A DNA stretch of 64,000 nucleotides, taken from assembly GCF_029382255.1 (NCBI RefSeq), contig NZ_JARLLG010000014.1, forward strand, positions 1-64,000, written 5' to 3'. Made by a program: the position numbers and the translations under genes. Origin of the DNA: Isoptericola croceus. GTDB taxonomy: Bacteria > Actinomycetota > Actinomycetes > Actinomycetales > Cellulomonadaceae. This document shows positions 18,637 to 26,489 of this stretch, piece by piece (the stretch's first letter is position 1; every line of letters begins with the position of its first letter). The notes under the pieces were generated by a model. The model did no database searches, was not told the origin of the DNA, and worked only from the letters and a program-made list of their open reading frames with translations.

Positions 18637-21027
18637 TCAGTGCTGTCGGCGCATCGACCGGACCCCGGCGGCGGTCAGGGTTCGCAACGCGGGCCCGACG
18701 GCACGGACCCGCTCTCGGACAGAGCGCCGGGGCGACGGGGTGTCGGCACCTCGCACCGATCGCCACGAGACGCGTGCGGCTACTCGACGCTGCCACGGCA
18801 CGGCGGCTCGCATCGATCCGACGACCTCGTCGACATGCTCCCAGTAGGCCTGGGCGACCTCGTCCGAGGTGGCCGTGCCGGCGAACACCGCGTGGTCGGC
18901 GCCCTCGGCGAGCAGCATCGTCCCGCCGTCGTCGCCCAGCTGAGCGGCGACGAGCTCGGCCGACTCCCGCCGGGTCGCACCACGCGGGACGCCCGCGCCC
19001 AGGTCCGTGGCGGCGTCGACCACCTCGCGCCACCCACCGCTCACCCGGTCCAGCACGTCGGCGGACGCCCGGCGTCGTCGCCCGCGCACCGTCTTGTAGA
19101 CGAGGGCCAGCAGGAACGGCGAGGCGAGCAGGCCGAGCGGGATCGTGACAGCGGCCGCGACGATGACGACCTGCCGCCAGTCGAAGACTGCCGCGTCGTC
19201 CTCCTCGCGCTCCTCCTCGTCGATGTCGGCGGCCTCTGGCTCCGGCGGTTCCTCCGGCTTCTCCGGCGACTCGAGGACGGGGGGCTTCGGGATCTCCTGG
19301 GACTGCGGCTCGGGCTCGATCTTGTTGTCCTCGTCGGGCTGGACGTCGAAGGGCACCCAGCCCAGGCCCTCGAAGGGCACCTCGACCCACGCCCGGACGT
19401 CCTCGCCCACAGCAACGTAGGGGCTGCCGGGTACCCAGGCCTCAGGATCGGGCACGAATCCCATGACGACCCGGGCAGGAATCTCGCGCTGCCGGAGCAT
19501 CAGCGCGTACACCGAGGCGAACTGCTCGTCGTCGCCGACCATCTCGACCTGGGCGAGCATCTCGTCGAGGCGAGCGGTGGAGTGTCCGGCCCGTGAGGGC
19601 GCCTGATTCTCCAGACCGCTGGATCTGATGCCGGTGGACTCGAGCGCCGCACGGATCGCGACGATCTCGTCGTACCGGGTCGGGGCATCTGCGACGAACT
19701 GCTGGGCCTTGGCCGGTGCGGCCTCCGGGACGTCCAGCGGTTCGGGCAGGTCGATGTCCGCGACCGGGGTGACCCGCAGCTGTTCCTCCGTGGGCGAGGT
19801 CCGTTCGACAACCTCCAGCTCGACGGAGTCGCCCGCGCCCACACCGGCCGTGGCCAGCGCCGACCAGGCCTCCGGGTTGTAGTAGGTGGTTGTGGCCAGC
19901 TCCTGCACCCTGGAACCTCCGTACTCGATCGCCGTCAGCTCGCGCACCAGCGGCAGCCAGGCACCGGAGTACCCGCTGAACGTGAAGCTGACGCGATAGC
20001 GTTCACCGGGTGCCAGCGACTCTCTGCTGTCGCCCACGCGGTGGTACACACCTCCGCCGGCACCGCTCGAGGCGTCGTAGACGACGCCGCTGTACCGGTC
20101 GAGTGCGGCGATCCGCACCCGGTCTCCGTCCCGGAGCCCCTCGACCGTGAACAGTTCCGTCTCGGCCTGGTCCTTGGCGTACTTGCGGAAGCTCACCAGA
20201 GGACTGGTGAACTCGTACAGGTCCAGCGGAGGTGTGATCACCTCACGCAGCGCCAGCCTCTCCCCGTCGACGACGTGCGGTGCCGCGAACGCCGCCATCG
20301 TCCCCGTGAGCCCGAGGACCAGTGCGCCTGCAGCCAGCTGCTGCCAGCGCCGCCGCTCGGCGAACGTGCGAGAGCGCGCCGACATCACGGACCGCGCTCC
20401 GTGCCGCTCGTCGGTGGCCCGCCACGACGCCCACAGCACCCCGATCACGGCGACGGCGAGACCCTGGACCACCGGGTAGGTCTCGACGATCGTGCCGAGC
20501 AGCGCCATCAAGGTGGTGGCGGCGACGACGGGCACCAGCGCCCACACGGCGTGCCGGGCACGCCACGCGACGGTCCCGGCGACGACAGCCGTCAGGTAGC
20601 ACAGGGCGAGCGGAACGACGGCGAGGTCGGGGAACGAGTCGAGCGGAGGAACCGTCGTGACGAAGTCCATCCAGCCCTCGACCATCCCGATGGCGAGTCG
20701 GCTCCACGTCGTGGGCGTCGGCAGCACGCCACCGATGGCCGTCCCAGGGAAGGCGAAGGCACCGCCGACGAGAAAGTACACCAGGGTCGTGACGGCCAGG
20801 GTACGGACGGCGCCCCAGCGCTGCCAGGCCGAGACCCAGGCGACGACGAGCCCGCCGACGAGCCCGCCGATCGCTGCGCGCAGGAAGCCGAGAGAACCCC
20901 ATGCCGCGCTCAGGCCGAGCGACGCCGTCGAGATCAGCACGAACAGCACGAGGCCGTCGAGCACCCCTGGCCAGGACAGCGCGCGCGCGCGTGTCTCCTC
21001 CCGGGTATTCGCAGGACGATCAGTCAC
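18637..21027 (-). CDS. TgpA-like transglutaminase-fold membrane protein, active site lost
   Basis: 796 residues from the GTG at 21027 (GGGGAGA just upstream; an ATG at 21045 is less likely). About six N-terminal membrane helices, a long outside domain, a transglutaminase-like core and a last helix (~615-640) followed by a cytoplasmic tail with a DUF4129-like look. The core aligns with the family through QFASVYALMLRQREIPARVVMGF and WVEV...GLGWVPFD, but the nucleophilic Cys of the G-D-C-x-x-F/Y-A motif is Asp (GDDEQFA, ~499) and the His of H-A-W is Arg (VRAWVEV, ~545). It is therefore probably a non-catalytic binding or scaffold protein. Its start overlaps the DUF58 stop by 8 nt. Confidence 0.88.
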   Translation of the reverse strand: MTDRPANTREETRARALSWPGVLDGLVLFVLISTASLGLSAAWGSLGFLRAAIGGLVGGLVVAWVSAWQRWGAVRTLAVTTLVYFLVGGAFAFPGTAIGGVLPTPTTWSRLAIGMVEGWMDFVTTVPPLDSFPDLAVVPLALCYLTAVVAGTVAWRARHAVWALVPVVAATTLMALLGTIVETYPVVQGLAVAVIGVLWASWRATDERHGARSVMSARSRTFAERRRWQQLAAGALVLGLTGTMAAFAAPHVVDGERLALREVITPPLDLYEFTSPLVSFRKYAKDQAETELFTVEGLRDGDRVRIAALDRYSGVVYDASSGAGGGVYHRVGDSRESLAPGERYRVSFTFSGYSGAWLPLVRELTAIEYGGSRVQELATTTYYNPEAWSALATAGVGAGDSVELEVVERTSPTEEQLRVTPVADIDLPEPLDVPEAAPAKAQQFVADAPTRYDEIVAIRAALESTGIRSSGLENQAPSRAGHSTARLDEMLAQVEMVGDDEQFASVYALMLRQREIPARVVMGFVPDPEAWVPGSPYVAVGEDVRAWVEVPFEGLGWVPFDVQPDEDNKIEPEPQSQEIPKPPVLESPEKPEEPPEPEAADIDEEEREEDDAAVFDWRQVVIVAAAVTIPLGLLASPFLLALVYKTVRGRRRRASADVLDRVSGGWREVVDAATDLGAGVPRGATRRESAELVAAQLGDDGGTMLLAEGADHAVFAGTATSDEVAQAYWEHVDEVVGSMRAAVPWQRRVAARVSWRSVRGADTPSPRRSVRERVRAVGPALRTLTAAGVRSMRRQH

Positions 21028-22405
21028 GCATTCTCCCCAGGGCACCCGCGAGATCGTCCAGCGTCTTGATCGTCAGCACGTCCATGTCGCCGACTCGCCC
21101 CCAGGTCACCGAGCTGTCCGAGACGGCGTCGTCGGCGGACGCCAGCACGGCGAAGAGCCGGGCGTCGGCGGGCAGGCGCGCCGACAGCGACCTCAGGTCC
21201 GTGGCCGACAGACCGCTGCCGCCCACCACCGCCACCACCGAAACGTCGGCCAACGCGCGGCTCCACTGCACGGCGAACGCCGCCATCGTCTGGCGGGCCG
21301 GTCGCATCTCGGCGCGGGTCAGATCGTCCAGCAGCCGGGTCCGGTGGTCGCCCCGGACACGCCCGCCGGTGGCCAGCACGGACAGTCCGCCGTCCTCACG
21401 GATCGCCTGCAGACCCAGCGAGCCGCACACCGAGACCGCCAGCTCGAACTCGTCGGGCGACGCGTAGTCGTCCTGTCGGGTCGACAGGATCACGGCGATC
21501 CGAGAGCGGCGGGTCTCTTCGAACTGGCGCACCATGATGCTCCCGGTCCGCGCGGACGACAACCAGTGGATGTGCCGCAGGTCGTCCCCCGGCACATACT
21601 CGCGCAGCGCGTGGAACGAGATGTCCGAGTCCGAGGTGTCCGGCGTGACCCGGCCCTCGAGATCACGCATCCGCCCGATGAAGGAGTCTGCGAGCACCGC
21701 GGTCCTCGGGTGCACGAACAGTTCTTGCGGCTCGGACCAGGACAGCTCGCGCCGGAGCATGCCCAAGGGGTCGGCGCGGATCGTGCGCACCGGTCCCACC
21801 GGGATGACCGCGCGTCGGTGCGTCGGCACCGTGAAGATCTCCTCCTGACTGCCACCGGGCCGCAGCCGGCCGATCCGGAACGTCGCCGTCCCGTCACCCA
21901 CCTGGAGTTCCATCGATGCCGGGAGCATCGGCCGAGCCGACTCGTTGGTGACCACGAGCTGGCCGAACGCCCGCTCGCCCACGACGACTCTGCGATCGGA
22001 CAGGTCCAAGGTGATCGCGTACTGCAGCTTGCCGATCACGAACGCCAGTGCGACCGCCACGGCGCCGGTCACCGTGAGGGCGACCACGGCCCCCTCCGTC
22101 CATCGCAGGGCGGCACCTGCGGTCCAGGCCAGCACCCCGAGGGTGAGCACGACAGCCCCGAAAGGCGTGATCAGGTCGACCAGCGCACGCAGCAGGACCA
22201 GAGACCCCGCAGCCGCCCGACGCCACCACGGACCGACCGACGGCGACGCATCGCTGCGCACCGCATCGTGCGACCCAGCCCGTGTCGTCGCCGAGAGGGT
22301 ATCGGTGGTCGACTCCTCGACGTCGGCGCGGAGTCGGGGCGCGATCGGCGCGCCACCCTGCACGGGCCCGGTCGAGGTCAGTCCAGGTGCGTCTGTCGCC
22401 GTCAT
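21020..22405 (-). CDS. DUF58-domain protein
   Basis: 461 residues from ATG 22405 (GTG at 22411 also in frame). After an Arg/Asp-rich start come two membrane helices (~65-100 and ~107-130), then a beta-rich region and the diagnostic DUF58 motif (REYVPGDDLRHIHW, ~260-285), and a vWA-like end (RIAVILSTRQDD...). DUF58 proteins normally work with a MoxR AAA+ ATPase and a TgpA-type protein, often in chaperone-like assembly of surface or secreted complexes. Here TgpA is coupled directly downstream, but no MoxR gene is on either side: the next feature upstream is a tRNA terminator. This is the first gene of the secretion cluster. Confidence 0.9.
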   Translation of the reverse strand: MTATDAPGLTSTGPVQGGAPIAPRLRADVEESTTDTLSATTRAGSHDAVRSDASPSVGPWWRRAAAGSLVLLRALVDLITPFGAVVLTLGVLAWTAGAALRWTEGAVVALTVTGAVAVALAFVIGKLQYAITLDLSDRRVVVGERAFGQLVVTNESARPMLPASMELQVGDGTATFRIGRLRPGGSQEEIFTVPTHRRAVIPVGPVRTIRADPLGMLRRELSWSEPQELFVHPRTAVLADSFIGRMRDLEGRVTPDTSDSDISFHALREYVPGDDLRHIHWLSSARTGSIMVRQFEETRRSRIAVILSTRQDDYASPDEFELAVSVCGSLGLQAIREDGGLSVLATGGRVRGDHRTRLLDDLTRAEMRPARQTMAAFAVQWSRALADVSVVAVVGGSGLSATDLRSLSARLPADARLFAVLASADDAVSDSSVTWGRVGDMDVLTIKTLDDLAGALGRMRD

Positions 22406-22551
22406 GCACACGTCCCGTCAGGTACCGCGGCGGGACACGAGAGCACCCGACCGGGCACCTGGCTCATCACGTGCAGACCTCGCTCATCGGAGGGAGAACT
22501 CACTGACCGACAATCTCGATACATGTGTGGATGTCACGTACTGCAACATGC

Positions 22552-22592
22552 CAAGAGCCCTCGGCCCGACTGGTGCCGGTCCAAGGGCTCTC
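22552..22592 (-). terminator. terminator of tRNA-Val(CAC)
   Basis: Stem AGAGCCCT / AGGGCTCT with a ~25-nt internal region begins 6 nt after the tRNA 3' end on the minus strand. It lacks a strong U-tract, which is usual in high-GC actinobacteria. Confidence 0.6.
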
Positions 22593-22597
22593 GAGGG

Positions 22598-22669
22598 TGG
22601 GCGATACTGGGTTCGAACCAGTGACCTCTTCGGTGTGAACGAAGCGCGCTACCACTGCGCCAATCGCCC
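22598..22669 (-). tRNA. tRNA-Val (anticodon CAC)
   Basis: 72-nt cloverleaf. Acceptor GGGCGAT pairs with ATCGCCC plus discriminator A; D-arm GCGC...GCGC; anticodon stem CTTCG/CGAAG around loop TTCACAC gives anticodon CAC; T-arm CTGG-TTCGAAC-CCAG. The 3' CCA is not fully encoded (CC is followed by C). It reads GUG codons, which are frequent here. Confidence 0.95.
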
Positions 22670-22682
22670 GAGTGCGAGGTCG

Positions 22683-22712
22683 ATAGTAGTCACAGATCGG
22701 GCGCTGGTCCAA
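22683..22712 (-). promoter_or_regulatory. promoter of tRNA-Val(CAC)
   Basis: TTGGAC, 18-nt spacer, TACTAT, ending 14 nt before the tRNA. The -35 region shares TTGGACCAGCGCC with the second tRNA-Gly promoter at 26174. Confidence 0.65.
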
Positions 22713-22766
22713 ACCGGAACCGTGCGGCGTGGACCACAGCCGGGCCACGTCGCCCCAGGTGAGGGG

Positions 22767-23633
22767 TCAGGGATCGATGCGTTCGCGGCAGAGCGTCTCG
22801 AACAGCGCGCGTGCCTCGCGCGAGATCTCGCCCACTGCGACATCGACGCCGTCGAGCCAGGTCACCGGCTGGACGTTGCGCCCCGAGGACGTCAGCACCA
22901 GGTGCGTCCCGCCGTCGCCGACCTCGTCCAGGACGGCGAAGGGCAGCTCGCTCACGCGGGCCTCGCGCACCGGAAGACCCGCCTCGGTGCCCCACTCGAT
23001 CAGCAGCTCCCGCGTGATGCCGGCCAGCGCCCCCGAGTCGAGCCGCGGCGTGACGAGCTCGCCGTCGCGTTCGACGAAGACGTTCGATCCCGTCCCCTCG
23101 CAGAGCTCGCCGACGGTGTTGGGCAGGATGGTCTCGTCCGCTCCCTGCGCCTTCGCGTGCGCGAGGGCGACCACGTTCTCCGCGTACGACGTGGTCTTGA
23201 GCCCGGCGACCGCGGAGCGCTCGTTGCGTGGCCACGGCGAGCGCACCGAGCGCGACTCTGGCGCCATGACGGACTCCTGGGCCGCCACGACCACGGTCTG
23301 GGCGCCCTCCACGCGGCCGGAGCCGAGGGGCCCGACGCCCGCGGTCACGGTGATGCGCAGTCGACCGTCGAACGGCCCGTCGGCCCGCACGCCCTCCTGC
23401 AGGACCGCTGCGACGCCGTCGCGCACCTTGCCCTCGTCCGGCGCCTCCAGACCCAGTCCCGCGGCCGACCGCGCGAGCCGTGCCAGGTGTCGGGTGAGCG
23501 CGAAGACGCGCCCGTCGAACACCGTGCACGTCTCGAAGACGCCGTCACCCACCGTGATGCCGTGGTCGACCGCACTCATCACGGCCTCCCCGGCACCCAC
23601 CATCCGACCCTCGGCCCAGATCACCAGACTCAT
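22767..23633 (-). CDS. class IV aminotransferase / aminodeoxychorismate lyase-like (PabC-like)
   Basis: 288 residues, PLP-dependent fold type IV. Recognisable: GDGVFETCTVFDGRVFAL near the N-terminus, the Lys of AGLKTTSY (~146) that forms the PLP Schiff base, and ETILPN-x-x-G-E-L-C-E-G-T-G-S-N-V-F. Third gene of a run PabB-like, DHFR-like, this gene, with 5 nt to the preceding stop. In that company its likely reaction is 4-amino-4-deoxychorismate to p-aminobenzoate plus pyruvate for folate. Branched-chain or D-amino acid transamination cannot be excluded from sequence alone. The ATG at 23633 is preferred; an open frame continues upstream but overlaps the reductase gene. Confidence 0.85.
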   Translation of the reverse strand: MSLVIWAEGRMVGAGEAVMSAVDHGITVGDGVFETCTVFDGRVFALTRHLARLARSAAGLGLEAPDEGKVRDGVAAVLQEGVRADGPFDGRLRITVTAGVGPLGSGRVEGAQTVVVAAQESVMAPESRSVRSPWPRNERSAVAGLKTTSYAENVVALAHAKAQGADETILPNTVGELCEGTGSNVFVERDGELVTPRLDSGALAGITRELLIEWGTEAGLPVREARVSELPFAVLDEVGDGGTHLVLTSSGRNVQPVTWLDGVDVAVGEISREARALFETLCRERIDP

Positions 23634-23638
23634 GAGGG

Positions 23639-24253
23639 TCAGTCTGCCTGACGGCGGCGGTAGACCAGGTGCGTCACCTCCGGTGTGTGTCGCGCACCCA
23701 CGGCCTCGAGCGCGTGCCGCCCGACGCCGTCGAACAGCCGCACTCCCCCGGGCACGTCGAGCAGCACCGGTGCGACGTGCAGACGCAGCTCGTCGATGAC
23801 ACCGGCAGCCAGGCAGGCGTTCACGGTGGAAGCCCCGCCGGCCACCGCGACGTCCCGCTCCCCGGCCGCGGCGCGGGCGCGGGTGAACGCCTCGTCGAGC
23901 CCGCCCGTGACGAAGTGGAACGTCGTGCCGCCGTCCATCTCGAGCGACGCACGGTCGTGGTGTGTGAGCACGAAGACCGGGGCGTGGTACGGCGGGTCGT
24001 CGCCCCACCAACCGCGCCAGGCGAGGTCCCACGGCCCGGTGTCCGGCGAGAACATGCCCCGGCCCATCACGTAGGCACCGGCGCCGAGGGTCCCGGCGAC
24101 CTCCTCGGCATGGTCCTCGGCGTGCTCGAACGCCCAGGAGTGCAGCACGTCACCGGTACCGACGACGTCCCCGAAGGGAAGCTCGCGCGAGGGGTTCGGT
24201 CCGGCCGCGTAGCCGTCGAGCGAGATGGACAGGTCACAGTTCACGGACGTCAT
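23639..24253 (-). CDS. dihydrofolate reductase-like / RibD C-terminal-domain protein
   Basis: 204 residues from ATG 24253; an alternative ATG at 24286 overlaps the PabB-like stop as ATGA and adds 11 residues. The fold is that of RibD_C/DHFR-like reductases: LSISLDGYAAGPN at the start, GAYVMGRGMF, PVFVLTHHDR, the nucleotide-binding VAGGASTVNACLAAGVIDEL, and a VTHLVYRRR ending. NADPH-dependent reduction of a pteridine or related substrate is expected. True FolA sequences differ, so it may be a YwjB/RibD-type reductase of unknown substrate. It sits between two PABA-pathway genes. Confidence 0.82.
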   Translation of the reverse strand: MTSVNCDLSISLDGYAAGPNPSRELPFGDVVGTGDVLHSWAFEHAEDHAEEVAGTLGAGAYVMGRGMFSPDTGPWDLAWRGWWGDDPPYHAPVFVLTHHDRASLEMDGGTTFHFVTGGLDEAFTRARAAAGERDVAVAGGASTVNACLAAGVIDELRLHVAPVLLDVPGGVRLFDGVGRHALEAVGARHTPEVTHLVYRRRQAD

Positions 24254-24282
24254 GCAGCACAGACCGGCGCGACGTCCGGGAC

Positions 24283-25383
24283 TCATCGGGACGCCAGTCC
24301 CACGAGGCGCGCGGCCTTCAGCTCGGTCTCGAGCCACTCGGCCTGCGGGTCGGAGCCCCAGGTGATGCCGGCGCCCGTGCCGAACCGCAGCACACCGTCG
24401 TCGTGCGGGCCGCGCTCCCACCAGAAGGTGCGGATCCCGACGGCGAGCTCGGCGCGGTCGCCGTCGACCCAGCCCACGGCCCCGCAGTACGGACCACGGG
24501 CGGCGGTCTCGAGCTCGTCGATGATCCGCAGGGCCGACGACTTGGGAGCCCCCGACACGGAGCCGGGCGGGAACGTGGCCCGCAGCGCCCGTCCCCACCG
24601 GTCAGGAGCCGCCGAGACGGCGGGAGCCAGCACTCCCTGGACGCGGGAGACGAGATGGACGAGCCCGGGATGCTCCTCGACGGCCAGCAGGTCCGTGACG
24701 GCCACCGTCCCTGGCGCGCACACCCGTTGCAGGTCGTTGCGCACGAGGTCGGTGATCATCACGTTCTCGGCGCGGTCCTTGTCCGTGAGCCCGTCCGGCG
24801 TGCGCGCGGTGCCCTTGATCGGCCCGGAGCCGAGGGTTCCGTCACCGAGGGACAGGTACAGCTCGGGTGAGGCGGAGACCACCCACACCGGGTCGACGCC
24901 GGAGCCCGCCGGCACGTGGACGGCGGCGGCGTACGGTGCCGGGTTCCCGGCCGCGAGCCGGGCCGCCAGCGCCGCCGCGTCCGGCTCGCGGGGCGTGCCG
25001 CCGTCGTCCACGACGGGCAGTGCGGTCTGCAGCACCCGGCACACGTTGACCTGGTACACCGTGCCCTCGCGCACGTGGTCCCGCACGCGCCGTACCGCTC
25101 CCTCGTAGGCGGCCCGGTCCATCGAGCTGTGCCAGCTCGACGGATCGGGGCCGTGCCATCCGCTGCCCGACGGCGGCCCACCGGCAGGCAGACCGCCGTC
25201 CGACACCCGGGCGAAGCGCCAGGCGCGTGCCCTCCCGCCGCGGCCGAACGCCTCGAAGTCGGCCACGACGAACCACGGACCGGGCTCGGAGAGGCGCTGC
25301 GGGTCCGTCTCGAGATCGACGCACTCGGTGACGTCGGTGGCGAGGCGTCCGGCGAAGGAGGCCCAGGAGTTCGGTTCGTCCAC
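24283..25383 (-). CDS. pabB: aminodeoxychorismate synthase component I (chorismate-binding)
   Basis: 366 residues of the anthranilate/aminodeoxychorismate synthase component I family. Signatures: GTARTPDG, ENVMITDLVRNDL, PGLVHLVSRVQGVL, FPPGSVSGAPK and PYCGAVGWVDGDRAELAVGIRTF. It converts chorismate and ammonia to 4-amino-4-deoxychorismate with a PabA glutaminase not seen here. The GTG at 25383 is chosen because TAGCGT ends 8 nt upstream and no ribosome site exists; an in-frame GTG at 25413 would lie upstream of that box. The N-terminal half is shorter than in TrpE. First gene of the folate-type operon. Confidence 0.87.
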   Translation of the reverse strand: MDEPNSWASFAGRLATDVTECVDLETDPQRLSEPGPWFVVADFEAFGRGGRARAWRFARVSDGGLPAGGPPSGSGWHGPDPSSWHSSMDRAAYEGAVRRVRDHVREGTVYQVNVCRVLQTALPVVDDGGTPREPDAAALAARLAAGNPAPYAAAVHVPAGSGVDPVWVVSASPELYLSLGDGTLGSGPIKGTARTPDGLTDKDRAENVMITDLVRNDLQRVCAPGTVAVTDLLAVEEHPGLVHLVSRVQGVLAPAVSAAPDRWGRALRATFPPGSVSGAPKSSALRIIDELETAARGPYCGAVGWVDGDRAELAVGIRTFWWERGPHDDGVLRFGTGAGITWGSDPQAEWLETELKAARLVGLASR

Positions 25384-25396
25384 GCAGCGAACGCTA
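25384..25396 (-). promoter_or_regulatory. -10 box for leaderless pabB transcript
   Basis: TAGCGT followed by 7 nt and then GTG. The geometry puts the transcription start at the first base of the start codon. Confidence 0.5.
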
Positions 25397-25420
25397 TGCC
25401 AGCCGGGCGCCACCGGACGA

Positions 25421-25451
25421 TTGGACGGATTCGGGCTGGGTCAACTAGTGT
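25421..25451 (+). promoter_or_regulatory. promoter of tRNA Gly-Cys-Val operon
   Basis: TTGGAC, 19-nt spacer, TAGTGT. The same box pair with identical spacing recurs at 26174-26204. A 24-nt leader segment (25459-25482; starts GCGCCGGAACGCC) that also recurs at 26212-26235 lies between the promoter and the tRNA. Confidence 0.65.
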
Positions 25452-25458
25452 TTCCCTC

Positions 25459-25482
25459 GCGCCGGAACGCCGGGGAGCGATC
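25459..25482 (+). repeat. duplicated tRNA leader segment, copy 1
   Basis: 24 nt identical to 26212-26235, in the same place between promoter and tRNA-Gly. It shows that promoter, leader and tRNA were copied together. Confidence 0.85.
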
Positions 25483-25499
25483 TCCTCATGTCCGGCCAT

Positions 25500-25572
<73 letters not shown>

Positions 25573-25631
25573 CGGAGGCCCATTCCCTGCCTCTTCGGCG
25601 ACGAGGATGCGGGAGATCACGTCTTCTCTAT

Positions 25632-25702
25632 GGTGGGTTGGCCGAGAGGCGAGGCAGCGGCCTGCAAAGCCGTATACACGGGTTCGAATCCCGTACCCAC
25701 CT
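25632..25702 (+). tRNA. tRNA-Cys (anticodon GCA)
   Basis: 71 nt. Acceptor GGTGGGT/ACCCACC, anticodon stem CGGCC-TGCAAA region gives GCA, T-arm CGGG-TTCGAAT-CCCG. One base separates it from the next tRNA. Confidence 0.95.
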
Positions 25703-25703
25703 C

Positions 25704-25775
25704 GGGCGATTGGCGCAGCGGTAGCGCGCTTCCCTGACACGGAAGAGGTCACTGGTTCGATCCCAGTATCGCCCA
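25704..25775 (+). tRNA. tRNA-Val (anticodon GAC), copy 1
   Basis: 72 nt. Acceptor GGGCGAT/ATCGCCC, anticodon loop CTGACAC gives GAC. Identical to the copy at 26335-26406. Followed at once by its terminator. Confidence 0.96.
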
Positions 25776-25780
25776 CCACC

Positions 25781-25816
25781 GACGAAGGCCCCGGACCGAT
25801 CGGTCCGGGGCCTTCG
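25781..25816 (+). terminator. terminator after tRNA-Val copy 1
   Basis: Perfect 15-bp inverted repeat CGAAGGCCCCGGACC / GGTCCGGGGCCTTCG around GATC (from 25783). A near-identical hairpin, with the same preceding tRNA 3' end, sits at 41121-41156 on the far side of the island. Confidence 0.9.
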
Positions 25817-25838
25817 TGCGTCCCGGTGCTGCGCGGCG

Positions 25839-25851
25839 TACCGTCACAAGC
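25839..25851 (+). promoter_or_regulatory. -10 box for leaderless DUF2277 gene
   Basis: TACCGT, 7 nt, ATG; no ribosome-binding sequence. Confidence 0.5.
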
Positions 25852-26130
25852 ATGTGCCGAAACATCACCACGTTGCGCGGCCTCGAGCCGCCCGCCACAC
25901 CCGAGGAGATCGAGGCCGCGGCGGCCCAGTTCGTCCGCAAGGTCACAGGCGTCGCGTCGAACGCGGCGCCGGCGTCCCGGGAGCCGTGCGAAGAGGCCAC
26001 CACCGAGATCGCCGCGATCGTCACCCGCCTGCTCGACGGGCTGCCCGCCCGCCGACAACCGCCCCAGACCGTGCCTCCCCTGCGTCGCCCCGACGTCCAG
26101 GCACGCATCGCGGCACGGCAGTCCGCCTGA
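25852..26130 (+). CDS. DUF2277 protein
   Basis: 92 residues. The N-terminus MCRNITTLRGLEPPATPEEI with a following FVRKVTG is the clear mark of the DUF2277 family, small proteins common in actinobacteria with no known role. The Met-Cys-Arg-Asn start is the most conserved point and supports ATG 25852 over an in-frame upstream codon at 25816. It lies between the two tRNA sets and was probably there when the tRNA unit was duplicated around it. Helical and soluble, with an Arg/Pro-rich end. Confidence 0.88.
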   Translation: MCRNITTLRGLEPPATPEEIEAAAAQFVRKVTGVASNAAPASREPCEEATTEIAAIVTRLLDGLPARRQPPQTVPPLRRPDVQARIAARQSA

Positions 26131-26173
26131 CGCCGGCCCTGTGCCGTAGAGGCGCAGGTCACACCCCGGGCGA

Positions 26174-26204
26174 TTGGACCAGCGCCGTGCAGGTCCAGTA
26201 ATGT
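26174..26204 (+). promoter_or_regulatory. promoter of second tRNA Gly-Val unit
   Basis: TTGGAC, 19-nt spacer, TAATGT; same layout as 25421-25451. Confidence 0.65.
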
Positions 26205-26211
26205 TCCACAG

Positions 26212-26235
26212 GCGCCGGAACGCCGGGGAGCGATC
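26212..26235 (+). repeat. duplicated tRNA leader segment, copy 2
   Basis: 24-nt exact match to 25459-25482. Confidence 0.85.
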
Positions 26236-26257
26236 CCCGGAGCACGTACCCGGCCGT

Positions 26258-26330
<73 letters not shown>

Positions 26331-26334
26331 CCAC

Positions 26335-26406
26335 GGGCGATTGGCGCAGCGGTAGCGCGCTTCCCTGACACGGAAGAGGTCACTGGTTCGATCCCAGTAT
26401 CGCCCA
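26335..26406 (+). tRNA. tRNA-Val (GAC), copy 2, island integration site
   Basis: 72 nt, identical to 25704-25775, so integration left the gene whole. Its 3' end (26391-26409) is repeated at 41099-41117 and forms the left boundary of the island. Confidence 0.96.
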
Positions 26407-26409
26407 CCA
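26391..26409 (+). repeat. island attachment repeat, left (attL)
   Basis: ATCCCAGTATCGCCCACCA, the 3' part of tRNA-Val copy 2, exactly repeated at 41099-41117 in the same direction. The sequence after it (GCACGGC) differs from what follows tRNA-Val copy 1, whereas the right copy continues as copy 1 does. Confidence 0.85.
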
Positions 26410-26414
26410 GCACG

Positions 26415-26460
26415 GCAAGACCCTCTGACCAGCGAATTCGCAGGTCAGAGGGTCTCTTGC
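26415..26460 (+). terminator. hairpin just inside island left end
   Basis: GACCCTCTGACC / GGTCAGAGGGTC (26419-26430 and 26443-26454), extended by gcaa/ttgc pairing. It gives tRNA-Val copy 2 a replacement terminator supplied by the island. Confidence 0.7.
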
Positions 26461-26489
26461 ATGTCTGGTGCTGGTGGACTGGTGTGGGC

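Noticed and set aside
18602-19390. Extension of the Ig/FN3 gene upstream to an ATG at 19390
   Set aside because: It overlaps the transglutaminase-like gene by more than 700 nt; the GTG at 18601 has AAGGAG at the right distance and starts a signal anchor.
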